From: Streptomyces sp. NBC_00377
Lineage (GTDB): Bacteria > Actinomycetota > Actinomycetes > Streptomycetales > Streptomycetaceae
Reading direction: 5' to 3'
DNA length: 64,000 nucleotides
Assembly (NCBI RefSeq): GCF_036075115.1
Contig: NZ_CP107958.1
Location: 5,022,001-5,086,000 of the forward strand
The notes under the pieces are model-generated. The model worked only from the letters and a program-made list of their open reading frames with translations, was not told the origin of the DNA and did no database searches. Of this stretch, positions 24,631 to 31,951 are shown piece after piece. Position numbers and translations under genes: made by a program. Every line of letters starts with the position of its first letter. Position 1 is the stretch's first letter.

Positions 24631-25503
24631 ATGGGCAGCCACGAGACGCACTCCACGCAACCCGCACCCCCCACCCTCCCCCTCCCGGTCACCCCGGCGG
24701 GCCGCGCCGCGCTCGACGCGATCGTCGGCCGGCCGTCCACCACCCTGGTCGCACTCGACTTCGACGGCACCCTCGCCCCGATCGTCGAGAACCCCGAGGA
24801 CGCCCGGGCGCACCCCGACGCCGTCCCCGCGCTCGCCGCCCTCGCGCCGAAGGTCGCCGCCGTGGCCGTCATCACGGGGCGGCCCGCCGAGGTCGCCGTA
24901 CGGCACGGCGGGTTCGCCGGAGCGGCGGGGCTGGAGCACCTGTCCGTCCTCGGCCACTACGGCGCCGAACGCTGGGACGCCCGCACCGGCACCCTGAGCG
25001 CCCCCGCCCCGCATCCGGGAGTGGCCGCCGTCCGCGCCGAACTCCCCCGGGTGCTGGCCGCCGCCGGGGACCGGCCGGGCGTCTCGGTCGAGGAGAAGGG
25101 CGGCCGGGCCGTAGCCGTGCACACCCGCCGCGCCGACGATCCCCAGGCCGCCTTCGAAGCCCTGCGGGCCCCGCTCACCGACCTCGCCGCCCGGCACGGC
25201 CTGATCGTCGAGCCCGGCCGGATGGTCCTCGAGCTGCGCCCGCCGGGCATGGACAAGGGCGTCGCCCTGCTGGAGCACTTCCGCGAGACCGGCGCGCGCT
25301 CGGTCCTGTACGCCGGTGACGACCTCGGTGACCTCCCCGCCTTCGCCGCCGTGGAGAAGCTCCGCTCGGACGGCGTCCCCGGGCTGCTGGTGTGCAGCGG
25401 CAGCACGGAGGTCGGCGAACTCGCGGAGCGCGCGGACCTCGTCGTCGACGGGCCCGCCGGAGTGGTCCGGCTGCTGCGGGAGCTGGCCGCTCAGCTCGGC
25501 TGA
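24631..25503 (+). CDS. otsB: trehalose-6-phosphate phosphatase
   Basis: 290 residues. HAD-superfamily motifs of OtsB are present: LDFDGTLAPIVENP (nucleophile Asp), VAVITGRPAEV, and YAGDDLGDLPAF with the metal-binding Asp pair. MVLELRPPGMDKGVAL carries the conserved Lys. It dephosphorylates trehalose 6-phosphate to trehalose. Its 3' end overlaps that of the convergent otsA gene by 13 bp. Confidence 0.93.
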   Translation: MGSHETHSTQPAPPTLPLPVTPAGRAALDAIVGRPSTTLVALDFDGTLAPIVENPEDARAHPDAVPALAALAPKVAAVAVITGRPAEVAVRHGGFAGAAGLEHLSVLGHYGAERWDARTGTLSAPAPHPGVAAVRAELPRVLAAAGDRPGVSVEEKGGRAVAVHTRRADDPQAAFEALRAPLTDLAARHGLIVEPGRMVLELRPPGMDKGVALLEHFRETGARSVLYAGDDLGDLPAFAAVEKLRSDGVPGLLVCSGSTEVGELAERADLVVDGPAGVVRLLRELAAQLG

Positions 25504-26903
25504 GTCTCCCGCAGGGCGTTCAGCTGCTCCAGGAACCACTGCGCCGGGGGAAGCGCGGTCGCCGCCGCGGCCAGCCGCTTGGTGCGCTCGGCCCGCTCCT
25601 CCGGCTTCATGCTCAGCCCCTCGTGCAGGGCGCGGGCGGTCTCCAGGACGTCGTACGGGTTCACCGTGATCGCGTCCTCGCGCAGCTCCCAGTAGGCGCC
25701 CGCCTCCCGGGACAGGACCAGCGCGCAGCCCTCCTCGGAGACCACCGGGACCTCCTTGGCGACCAGGTTCATGCCGTCGCGGATGGGGTTCACCAGCGCC
25801 ACGTCGGCCAGCCGGTAGGCGGCCAGGGAGCGGGCGAAGTCGTCCTTGAGGTTCAGCAGGACCGGGGTCCAGCCCGGTGTGCCGTACCGGTCGTTGATCT
25901 CCTCGGACAGCCGCTGCACCTCGGCCATGTAGTCGCGGTACACGGCGAGGTCCTGGCGGGAGGGGTAGGCGAAGGCCACGTGGACGACCCGCTCGCGCCA
26001 GTCCGGGCGGTCCTCGAGCAGCTGCCGGTAGGCCAGCAGTCCGCGCACGATGTTCTTCGACAGCTCGGTGCGGTCGACGCGGACGATCGCCTTGCGTCCC
26101 TCGCCGATCTCCGCGCGCAGGGCCGCCAGGCGCTCGTCGACGTCGGGCCGGTGCGCGCGCTCGCGCAGGAAGTCGGCGTCCGCGCCGAGGCTGTGCACGC
26201 CGATCCGCGTGCTGCCCGGTCCGCCCGCGAACTCCGTACAGCACGCGGTGAACGCGTCCGCCCAGCGCCGGGTCAGGAAGCCCAGGCGGTCCGCGCCCAG
26301 CATCCCGCGCAGCAGCTGCTCTCGGATGTCTCCCGGCAGCAGCGCGAAGTAGTCCACCGGCGCCCACGGCGTGTGCGAGAAGTGGCCGATCCGCAGGTCG
26401 GGGCGGAGCTCGCGGAGCATCCCGGGGACCAGACAGAGGTGGTAGTCCTGGACGAGGACGGCCGCGCCGTCCGCCGCCTCCTCGGCCAGTGCCTGCGCGA
26501 ACGCCCGGTTGTAGGTCTCGTAGGAGGCCCACTGGCGGCGGAACCCGGTGTCGAAGGCGGGCTCGACCGGGGTCTGGTAGAGCAGGTGGTGGACGAACCA
26601 CAGCACGGAGTTGGCGATGCCGTTGTACGCGTCGGCGTGCACGTCGGCCGGGATGTCCAGCATGCGCACGCCTTCTTCGCCGACTCCGCGCCCGACCGCC
26701 TCCCGGTCGCCGTCGGAGAGCGCCGAGCACACCCAGAGGGCACCCGCGTCCGGCCCGATGGCCGACAGTCCTGAGACCAGTCCGCCGCCACCGCGTTTCG
26801 CGTGCAGCGAGCCGTCGTCGCCGACCTCGTAGGAGACCGGGCCGCGGTTGGAGGCGACCAGGACCTCGGCGGCCCTGGCGGCAGTGTCGTGCGTGGAAGC
26901 CAT
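25491..26903 (-). CDS. otsA: trehalose-6-phosphate synthase (GT20)
   Basis: 470 residues. The opening VLVASNRGPVSYE and later VLVQDYHLCLVPGML, IGHFSHTPWAP, ALVNPIRDGMNLVAKE are the donor- and acceptor-site signatures of GT20 enzymes. It joins glucose from a nucleotide sugar to glucose 6-phosphate. Tail-to-tail overlap with otsB keeps both trehalose genes at one locus. The ATG at 26903 was preferred to the one three codons upstream; both are possible. Confidence 0.93.
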   Translation of the reverse strand: MASTHDTAARAAEVLVASNRGPVSYEVGDDGSLHAKRGGGGLVSGLSAIGPDAGALWVCSALSDGDREAVGRGVGEEGVRMLDIPADVHADAYNGIANSVLWFVHHLLYQTPVEPAFDTGFRRQWASYETYNRAFAQALAEEAADGAAVLVQDYHLCLVPGMLRELRPDLRIGHFSHTPWAPVDYFALLPGDIREQLLRGMLGADRLGFLTRRWADAFTACCTEFAGGPGSTRIGVHSLGADADFLRERAHRPDVDERLAALRAEIGEGRKAIVRVDRTELSKNIVRGLLAYRQLLEDRPDWRERVVHVAFAYPSRQDLAVYRDYMAEVQRLSEEINDRYGTPGWTPVLLNLKDDFARSLAAYRLADVALVNPIRDGMNLVAKEVPVVSEEGCALVLSREAGAYWELREDAITVNPYDVLETARALHEGLSMKPEERAERTKRLAAAATALPPAQWFLEQLNALRETQPS

Positions 26904-27083
26904 ACGCCTCAACCTAGCCCGGTCTGTAAACGCTCAAACGTTCGCCGGAACGGGCGCGGGTCATCTGGGCCATCCCCGGCCACCTGCGCTTCCCCGTTCC
27001 CGTCGAGCGCATTGTGGAGATTGTGTGTTGAGAGGAGGATGCACCCTGCACGTGTACCGCGCACCTCGGGGGGTTCCATCGTC

Positions 27084-27824
27084 ATGCCCGGACTTCGTCC
27101 GCACGGCGGCCGCGGCCGCACCGTCTCCTGGGCCGTCGCGCTGGCGGCCGCGGCCTCTCTGACCCTGGCCGGCTGCGAGGGCGGCGACGGCGCCGGCGCC
27201 GGCTCGAAGGCCGCCCCGGAGACGACCGCGGCCGCCGCCGCGACCCCGGTGTCGAGCAGCGCCGCTCCCGCACCGGAGCCGTCCCCGAGCGACAGTGGCC
27301 CGGCGGCGTCGCCCACGCCCACGGTCGTGACCCTCGGCGACCACTCCGGCACCGCCGTCGGGAAGGCCGTGGCCGACGCCCGGGCGGACGGACTCCGTTA
27401 CGTCGTCTACCTCCAGGGCACGGGCGCCTCGCTCGACGGCGGCGGGCGGAAGGCCTCCTCGTGGAGCGCGGGCGAGAAGATCTGCGAGCAGATAGACGAC
27501 CCCACCGACGTCAACAGCTCCTTCGACGTGGCCTTCGTCGTCCCACGGGACGGCCGGAACTGCGCGGGCAGCCTGACGGCCACCCCGAAGCCGACGAAGA
27601 CCGCGACCGACACGACGGGCGGCGGGACGAGCGGCGGCTCCGGTTCAGGCGGCGGCAGCAAGGGGTGCGAGCTCACCAGCCCGGCGGGCAACTGCTACGC
27701 CGACGGCCAGTTCTGCGCCCAGCGCCACCACGGACTGAGCACCTACGGCAAGGGCGGCGAGTACCTCACCTGCGAGGAGGACGCCGCCGGCGTCTGGCGC
27801 TGGTCGGACGGCCACCCCGGCTGA
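27084..27824 (+). CDS. secreted lipoprotein with PASTA-like and Cys-rich segments
   Basis: 246 residues from the ATG at 27084, preceded by GGGGG. A lipoprotein signal ends LTLAGC (Cys31). An Ala/Pro/Ser linker leads to a PASTA-like region (TVVTLGDHSGTAVGKAVADARADGL) and then a Gly/Ser-rich hinge. The C-terminal 55 residues contain four cysteines (CELTS, NCYAD, FCAQRHHG, LTCEED), probably two disulfides. The function is unknown; a wall-associated role is plausible. An ATG at 27039 is a less likely start. Confidence 0.75.
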   Translation: MPGLRPHGGRGRTVSWAVALAAAASLTLAGCEGGDGAGAGSKAAPETTAAAAATPVSSSAAPAPEPSPSDSGPAASPTPTVVTLGDHSGTAVGKAVADARADGLRYVVYLQGTGASLDGGGRKASSWSAGEKICEQIDDPTDVNSSFDVAFVVPRDGRNCAGSLTATPKPTKTATDTTGGGTSGGSGSGGGSKGCELTSPAGNCYADGQFCAQRHHGLSTYGKGGEYLTCEEDAAGVWRWSDGHPG

Positions 27825-27910
27825 CTCGCCGCCCGAGGATCCGCAAGGCCTTCACTCGTTCAGGAGCACGCTTCAGTGATCGCTGTCACCGGCCTCCGTG
27901 GACAGCACAA

Positions 27911-28855
27911 CTAGGCCACCTTCCGGGTCGCGTACTCCGCGATCTCCGCCATCGGCGGCCGTTCCTCGGTGTCCACGGAGTAGGTGCGCGGCTCGAAGCC
28001 GTCGGAGCTGCGTTCGAACTGGGTGAGGGACGGGCGGATCAGGTGTCCGCGGGCCAGCCGGAGCTGGGCGGTGCGGTAGATGGCCGCCGCCATCCGGCCC
28101 AGCGCCTGGCCGTCCTGGTGGCGGTGCTTGCGCACACCGACGTCGACCTGGGCGAGGGCGTCCAGGCCCACCAGGTGCAGGGCGTCGACCAGCATGCCCA
28201 GCTCCACTCCGTAGCCGACGGGGAACGGCAACTGCTCCAGCAGGCTGCGGCGGGCCGCGTACTCGCCGCCGAGCGGCTGCACGAACCCGGCCAGCTGCGG
28301 CCAGTGCATGTTGAGCAGCGGGCGGGCCATCAGCTCGGTGACCCTTCCGCCCTGGCCGGCCGCCCCGCCCAGCGGACGGTCGTACATGGCCTTGACCAGG
28401 TTCACCCCGGGGTCGGTGAGCAGCGGGCCGACGATCCCCGAGACGAAGTCGGAGGAGAACTCCCGCAGGTCGGCGTCGATGAAACAGACGATGTCCCCGG
28501 TGGTGGCCAGCAGCGAGCGCCACAGGACCTCGCCCTTGCCCGGCACGGCCGGTATGCGCGGCAGGATGTCGTCCCGGTGGACGACGCGCGCCCCGGCCGC
28601 CGCGGCCACCTGGGACGTACGGTCGGTCGACCCCGAGTCGACGACGACTATCTCGTCGACGAGCGGGACCTGGTGCATGAGGTCGTGCCGGATGATCGCG
28701 ACGATGTCACCGACCGTCTCCTCCTCGTTCAGCGCGGGCAGGACGACGGACACCGACTGGTTGGTGGCGCGCTTCGCGGCCAGGATCCCGTGCAGCGGAC
28801 GGTCGGTCAGGGACCAGGAGCGGGTGGCCAGCCAGCGCTCGGTTTCTTGAAGCAC
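27911..28855 (-). CDS. gpgS: glucosyl-3-phosphoglycerate synthase
   Basis: 314 residues from a GTG start. A GT-A/GT81 domain shows VSVVLPALNEEETVGDIV, EIVVVDSGSTDRT, the metal-binding FIDADLREFS and GYGVELGMLVDA, all typical of GpgS. The enzyme makes glucosyl-3-phosphoglycerate, precursor of the compatible solute glucosylglycerate. It lies close to the trehalose genes, but no phosphatase (GpgP) gene is adjacent. Confidence 0.9.
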   Translation of the reverse strand: MLQETERWLATRSWSLTDRPLHGILAAKRATNQSVSVVLPALNEEETVGDIVAIIRHDLMHQVPLVDEIVVVDSGSTDRTSQVAAAAGARVVHRDDILPRIPAVPGKGEVLWRSLLATTGDIVCFIDADLREFSSDFVSGIVGPLLTDPGVNLVKAMYDRPLGGAAGQGGRVTELMARPLLNMHWPQLAGFVQPLGGEYAARRSLLEQLPFPVGYGVELGMLVDALHLVGLDALAQVDVGVRKHRHQDGQALGRMAAAIYRTAQLRLARGHLIRPSLTQFERSSDGFEPRTYSVDTEERPPMAEIAEYATRKVA

Positions 28856-29027
28856 AGTCTGCGGCTCCTCACTGTCGTGATCACACCGGGTGCACGGAGG
28901 GTGACCGTGTGATCCATCTCGCGGTTCGGACGACTATCTCAACTGTCCTGGCCTTCGGTTACAGTCTTGAACAACGCGGATGACCATCGCATGTCCGAGG
29001 TCGCCCCCCGTTCACAACTTCATACCG

Positions 29028-29189
29028 CTCATCCAGAGGGGCAGAGGGATACGGCCCGATGAAGCCCCGGCAACCCTCCAGCCGGTCTCGTGACGATCAC
29101 TGATTCACTTCGTGGTCGCTCCGCGGGGCTCCCGGCTCGGGAAGGTGCCAAATCCGTCTCACGGCGAGATGCGTCGTGAGGAAGATGAG
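29028..29189 (+). promoter_or_regulatory. SAM riboswitch (S-box, SAM-I type)
   Basis: Conserved S-box elements occur in order: P1 strand CTCATC (29028-29033), AGAGGGGCAGAGGGAT, GGCCCGATGAAGCCCCGGCA with ACC, a variable P3 region, AGGTGCCAAATCC, and P1 strand GATGAG (29184-29189). The closing P1 strand overlaps the GAGGAG ribosome binding site of the next gene, so S-adenosylmethionine binding may block translation start. Related SAM-clan types were considered, but the core fits SAM-I best. Confidence 0.9.
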
Positions 29190-29209
29190 GAGAAAGGGCC
29201 TCGCCTCAC

Positions 29210-30523
29210 ATGGCTGCGCAGACTGTTGCAAGCACGACTGATGCAAGCACCACCGACTCTACGACGACCTCGGCTGCCGACCTCGGTCCGGCCACCGCGT
29301 TGAGCTGCCGCGAGTGCGGCCACCGGGTGCCTCTCGGCCCGGTCTTCGCCTGCGAGGAGTGTTTCGGCCCGCTCGAGATCGCGTACGACTTCTCCTCCTA
29401 CGACACGGAGGAGCTCCGCAAGCGCATCGAGGCGGGACCCGCGAACATCTGGCGCTACGCGCCGCTGCTGCCCGTCCCCGCGGATGTGGCCGACAAGCCC
29501 AACATCAACCCCGGCTGGACCAAGCTCGTGCAGGCCGACAACCTCGCCCGCGAGCTGGGCGTCGAGGCCGGCAAGCTGTTCGTCAAGGACGACTCCGGCA
29601 ACCCGACGCACTCCTTCAAGGACCGCGTCGTCGCCCAGGCCATCGAGGCCGCCCGCGCGTTCGGCTTCACCACGCTGTCCTGCTCCTCCACGGGCAACCT
29701 GGCCGGCGCCGTCGGCGCGGCAGCCGCCCGGGCCGGCTTCCGGTCCTGCGTGTTCATCCCGCACGACCTGGAGCAGGGCAAGGTCGTCATGGCCGCGATC
29801 TACGGCGGCGAGCTCGTCGGCATCGAGGGCAACTACGACGACGTCAACCGCTTCTGCTCCGAGCTCATCGGCGACTCGGCGGGCGAGGGCTGGGGCTTCG
29901 TCAACGTCAACCTGCGGCCGTACTACGCCGAGGGCTCCAAGACGCTGGCGTACGAGATCTGCGAGCAGCTCGGCTGGCGGCTGCCGGACCAGCTGGTCGT
30001 GCCGATCGCCTCCGGGTCCCAGCTGACGAAGATCGACAAGGGCCTCCAGGAGCTGATCAAGCTCGGGCTGGTCGAGGACAGGCCGTACAAGATCTTCGGT
30101 GCGCAGGCCGAGGGCTGCTCCCCGGTCTCCGTCGCCTACAAGGCCGGGCACGACGTGGTGCGCCCGCAGAAGCCGAACACCATCGCCAAGTCGCTGGCCA
30201 TCGGCAACCCGGCGGACGGTCCGTACGTCCTCGACATCGCCCGGCGCACCGGCGGCGCGGTGGAGGACGTGAACGACGAGCAGATCGTCGACGCGATCAA
30301 GCTGCTGGCGCGGACCGAGGGCATCTTCGCCGAGACCGCCGGCGGGGTGACGGTGGGTGTGACGCGCAAGCTGATCGAGAACGGTCTTCTCGACCCGACA
30401 CTCATCACCGTCGTGCTGAACACCGGCGACGGTCTGAAGACGCTGGACGCGGTGGCCGACACCGGTCTGACCGCGACCATCCGCCCGACCCTGGAGTCGT
30501 TCCGGGACGCGGGTCTCGGCTGA
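29210..30523 (+). CDS. thrC: threonine-synthase-family PLP enzyme under SAM control, possibly homocysteine synthase
   Basis: 437 residues. A small zinc-ribbon-like N-terminus (CRECGH and CEECFG) precedes the fold-type II PLP domain with HSFKDR (the PLP lysine), SSTGNLAGAVGAAAARAG, PIASGSQLTKI and ETAGGVTVGVTRKL. The family uses O-phosphohomoserine. SAM-riboswitch control and the downstream MoaD-like carrier fit sulfur transfer to O-phosphohomoserine, giving homocysteine, better than threonine synthesis. From memory, such a pair (MetM/MetO) was reported in Streptomyces. The assignment as thrC is by sequence family; the homocysteine role is inference. The ribosome binding site GGAGAAAGG lies 12 bases before the ATG. 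Confidence 0.85.
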   Translation: MAAQTVASTTDASTTDSTTTSAADLGPATALSCRECGHRVPLGPVFACEECFGPLEIAYDFSSYDTEELRKRIEAGPANIWRYAPLLPVPADVADKPNINPGWTKLVQADNLARELGVEAGKLFVKDDSGNPTHSFKDRVVAQAIEAARAFGFTTLSCSSTGNLAGAVGAAAARAGFRSCVFIPHDLEQGKVVMAAIYGGELVGIEGNYDDVNRFCSELIGDSAGEGWGFVNVNLRPYYAEGSKTLAYEICEQLGWRLPDQLVVPIASGSQLTKIDKGLQELIKLGLVEDRPYKIFGAQAEGCSPVSVAYKAGHDVVRPQKPNTIAKSLAIGNPADGPYVLDIARRTGGAVEDVNDEQIVDAIKLLARTEGIFAETAGGVTVGVTRKLIENGLLDPTLITVVLNTGDGLKTLDAVADTGLTATIRPTLESFRDAGLG

Positions 30524-30552
30524 GAGATTCGTTGTCCGTCTGCGGCGCGTGG

Positions 30553-30606
30553 GGCCGGCCGCCCCCGCGCGGCGGCAGCCGCACGATCCAGACAGCCCCG
30601 CGCCCC
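30553..30606 (-). repeat. dispersed Streptomyces repeat between thrC-like gene and moaD-like gene
   Basis: On the minus strand it reads AGGGGCGCGGGGCTGTCTGG followed by a GCGGCTGCCGCCGCGCGGG hairpin, another form of the common short Streptomyces intergenic repeat. It fills most of the 119-bp gap between two probably cotranscribed genes. Confidence 0.5.
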
Positions 30607-30642
30607 TCAGGGGGCGCTCCGCCCGACCGGAGGTCGAAAGCC

Positions 30643-30918
30643 ATGAGCGTTACCGTCCGCATCCCCACCATCCTTCGCACCTACACGGGTGGCGCCGCCG
30701 AGGTGAAGGCCGAGGGGGCGACCCTGGGCGAGGTCATCTCCGACCTGGAGAAGAACCACACCGGCATCGCCGCCCGGGTCCTGGACGACCAGGGCAAGCT
30801 GCGCCGGTTCGTCAACGTGTACGTGAACGACGACGACGTGCGCTTCGAGCAGGGTCTTGAGACGGCCACTCCGGACGGCGCGGGGATCTCCATCATTCCC
30901 GCGGTCGCTGGCGGCTGA
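30643..30918 (+). CDS. MoaD/ThiS-family sulfur carrier protein
   Basis: 91 residues with a ubiquitin-like beta-grasp pattern and the C-terminal Gly-Gly (SIIPAVAGG) that is adenylated and turned into a thiocarboxylate. It resembles mycobacterial CysO. GGAGGT precedes the ATG. Placed downstream of the SAM-regulated threonine-synthase-like gene, it probably donates sulfur for homocysteine (MetO-like) rather than for molybdopterin; a cysteine route is an alternative. Confidence 0.85.
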   Translation: MSVTVRIPTILRTYTGGAAEVKAEGATLGEVISDLEKNHTGIAARVLDDQGKLRRFVNVYVNDDDVRFEQGLETATPDGAGISIIPAVAGG

Positions 30919-31004
30919 AGGACGGCCGTTCGGCGCCCGTCGGTACCCGCTGGTAGTACCCACCGGTAGTAACCGTCGGTAACAGTGATTACCGAGTGTT
31001 CATC

Positions 31005-31043
31005 GAATTGCCCTCTCCGCGATAGAAGCGGAGGGGGCAATTC
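31005..31043 (+). terminator. terminator after the moaD-like gene
   Basis: A 16-bp stem with one internal mismatch (GAATTGCC.. pairing with ..GGCAATTC) and a 7-nt loop lies about 85 bp past the stop codon. Confidence 0.65.
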
Positions 31044-31069
31044 AGTGTGGTTGAGCGCGGTACAGTTGG

Positions 31070-31110
31070 GGAACCCGGTCCCGATCACCGGTTCCGGCGC
31101 CTTTTCTTTC
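31070..31110 (+). terminator. hairpin with T-rich tail, terminator-like
   Basis: GGAACCCGGT pairs with ACCGGTTCC (one bulge) and is followed after GGCGC by CTTTTCTTTC. Such a T-tract terminator is unusual in this genome. It comes only 27 bp after the preceding terminator, and could end a short RNA or back up that terminator. Confidence 0.45.
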
Positions 31111-31257
31111 CGCCCTGCGCCCGACAAGAAGCAGCCAAAGTGTGCGCCTCTTTCGTGGCTTTTGCGGCCTTTGTGGGGCCCGACTTGCCCTCAATTCAGG
31201 CGAATTCTCGCCACATTCCGGATCCCGTACGTCCGGAATTCTCGTCCGACTGACCTG

Positions 31258-31285
31258 TTGCAGACGGCAGTTGGACAGATACATT
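31258..31285 (+). promoter_or_regulatory. candidate promoter of the cold-shock gene
   Basis: TTGCAG and TACATT separated by 16 bp fit the vegetative promoter pattern. Transcription would start near 31292 and give a leader of about 107 nt, the kind of long leader typical of cold-shock genes. Confidence 0.45.
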
Positions 31286-31398
31286 CAGCCGCGGTCGACG
31301 CGTTCCGGCGCACGCCCCCAAGCCAACCGGGGGGTGAGGTCTGACCCGGATCCGCGAAGTGTGGGTCCGTGCAAGGGCCAGTAATAGGGGAGTTAGGC

Positions 31399-31605
31399 AT
31401 GGCTCAGGGCACCGTCAAATGGTTCAACGCGGAGAAGGGGTACGGCTTCATCGCGGTCGACGGTGGTGCGGATGTTTTCGTCCACTACAGCGCGATTCAG
31501 ATGGACGGCTACCGCACCCTGGAAGAGGGTCAGCGGGTCGATTTCGAGATCTCGCAGGGTCAGAAGGGGCCGCAGGCGGACATGGTCCGTCTCGCGACCG
31601 GCTGA
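31399..31605 (+). CDS. cold-shock protein (CSD)
   Basis: 68 residues. A single cold-shock domain has RNP1 KGYGFIAV and RNP2 VFVHYSAI, and begins MAQGTVKWFNAEKGYGFI. It binds single-stranded RNA or DNA as a chaperone. GGGGAG precedes the ATG at 31399; an in-frame ATG 30 bases upstream is not used in the family. Confidence 0.93.
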   Translation: MAQGTVKWFNAEKGYGFIAVDGGADVFVHYSAIQMDGYRTLEEGQRVDFEISQGQKGPQADMVRLATG

Positions 31606-31647
31606 AGCACGCGCCGACTGAAAGCGTCGTTCTTCTGTACATCTGAC

Positions 31648-31683
31648 GAAGGGCTCGCACCCCCACGGGGGGCGAGCCCTTCG
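31648..31683 (+). terminator. terminator of the cold-shock gene
   Basis: GAAGGGCTCGC pairs perfectly with GCGAGCCCTTC about 45 bp after the stop codon, with a C/G-rich extension of the stem. Confidence 0.75.
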
Positions 31684-31763
31684 GTCTGTCCCGGGGTGGT
31701 CCTGGAGGCGACCGCGAGACGCCCCCGGCGAGTGTCCGGAAGGACCCCGTTCCGGCGGAGGCG

Positions 31764-31790
31764 CTTGCACTCTCATGGGTCGAGTGCTAA
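31764..31790 (+). promoter_or_regulatory. CIRCE operator 1 (HrcA site)
   Basis: CTTGCACTC, 9 bp, GAGTGCTAA matches the CIRCE inverted repeat TTAGCACTC-N9-GAGTGCTAA with two mismatches in the left arm. TTGCAC at 31765 and TAATCA at 31788, 17 bp apart, look like the promoter, so HrcA would cover it. Confidence 0.85.
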
Positions 31791-31799
31791 TCATTGGCG

Positions 31800-31826
31800 T
31801 TAGCACTCTGAAGGTGAGAGTGACAA
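31800..31826 (+). promoter_or_regulatory. CIRCE operator 2 (HrcA site)
   Basis: TTAGCACTC, 9 bp, GAGTGACAA is a second CIRCE with two mismatches in the right arm. It follows the first after exactly 9 bp, so four arms are evenly spaced. Confidence 0.8.
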
Positions 31827-31951
31827 CGAGGACCGGGTCGGTGAGGCCCGCAGGCCAGGTGGGGCAAGGAACCACGAGGCCGGCGAGCCGTCCGTCGCGG
31901 GCGCCAGCGCGGTCCGGAGCAATCCACCCCAGTCCGGGAGGACCACTTCAC

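Larger units (their letters stand above)
30919..31398. other. 480-bp non-coding region before the cold-shock gene
   Basis: No credible gene. It contains GGTAGTA/GGTAACAG-type repeats (30950-30995), a GC hairpin terminator (31005-31043), a second hairpin followed by a T-rich run (31070-31110), a sigma-70-like promoter (31258-31285) and a long untranslated leader. Base composition is unusually AT-rich for this genome. Confidence 0.6.
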
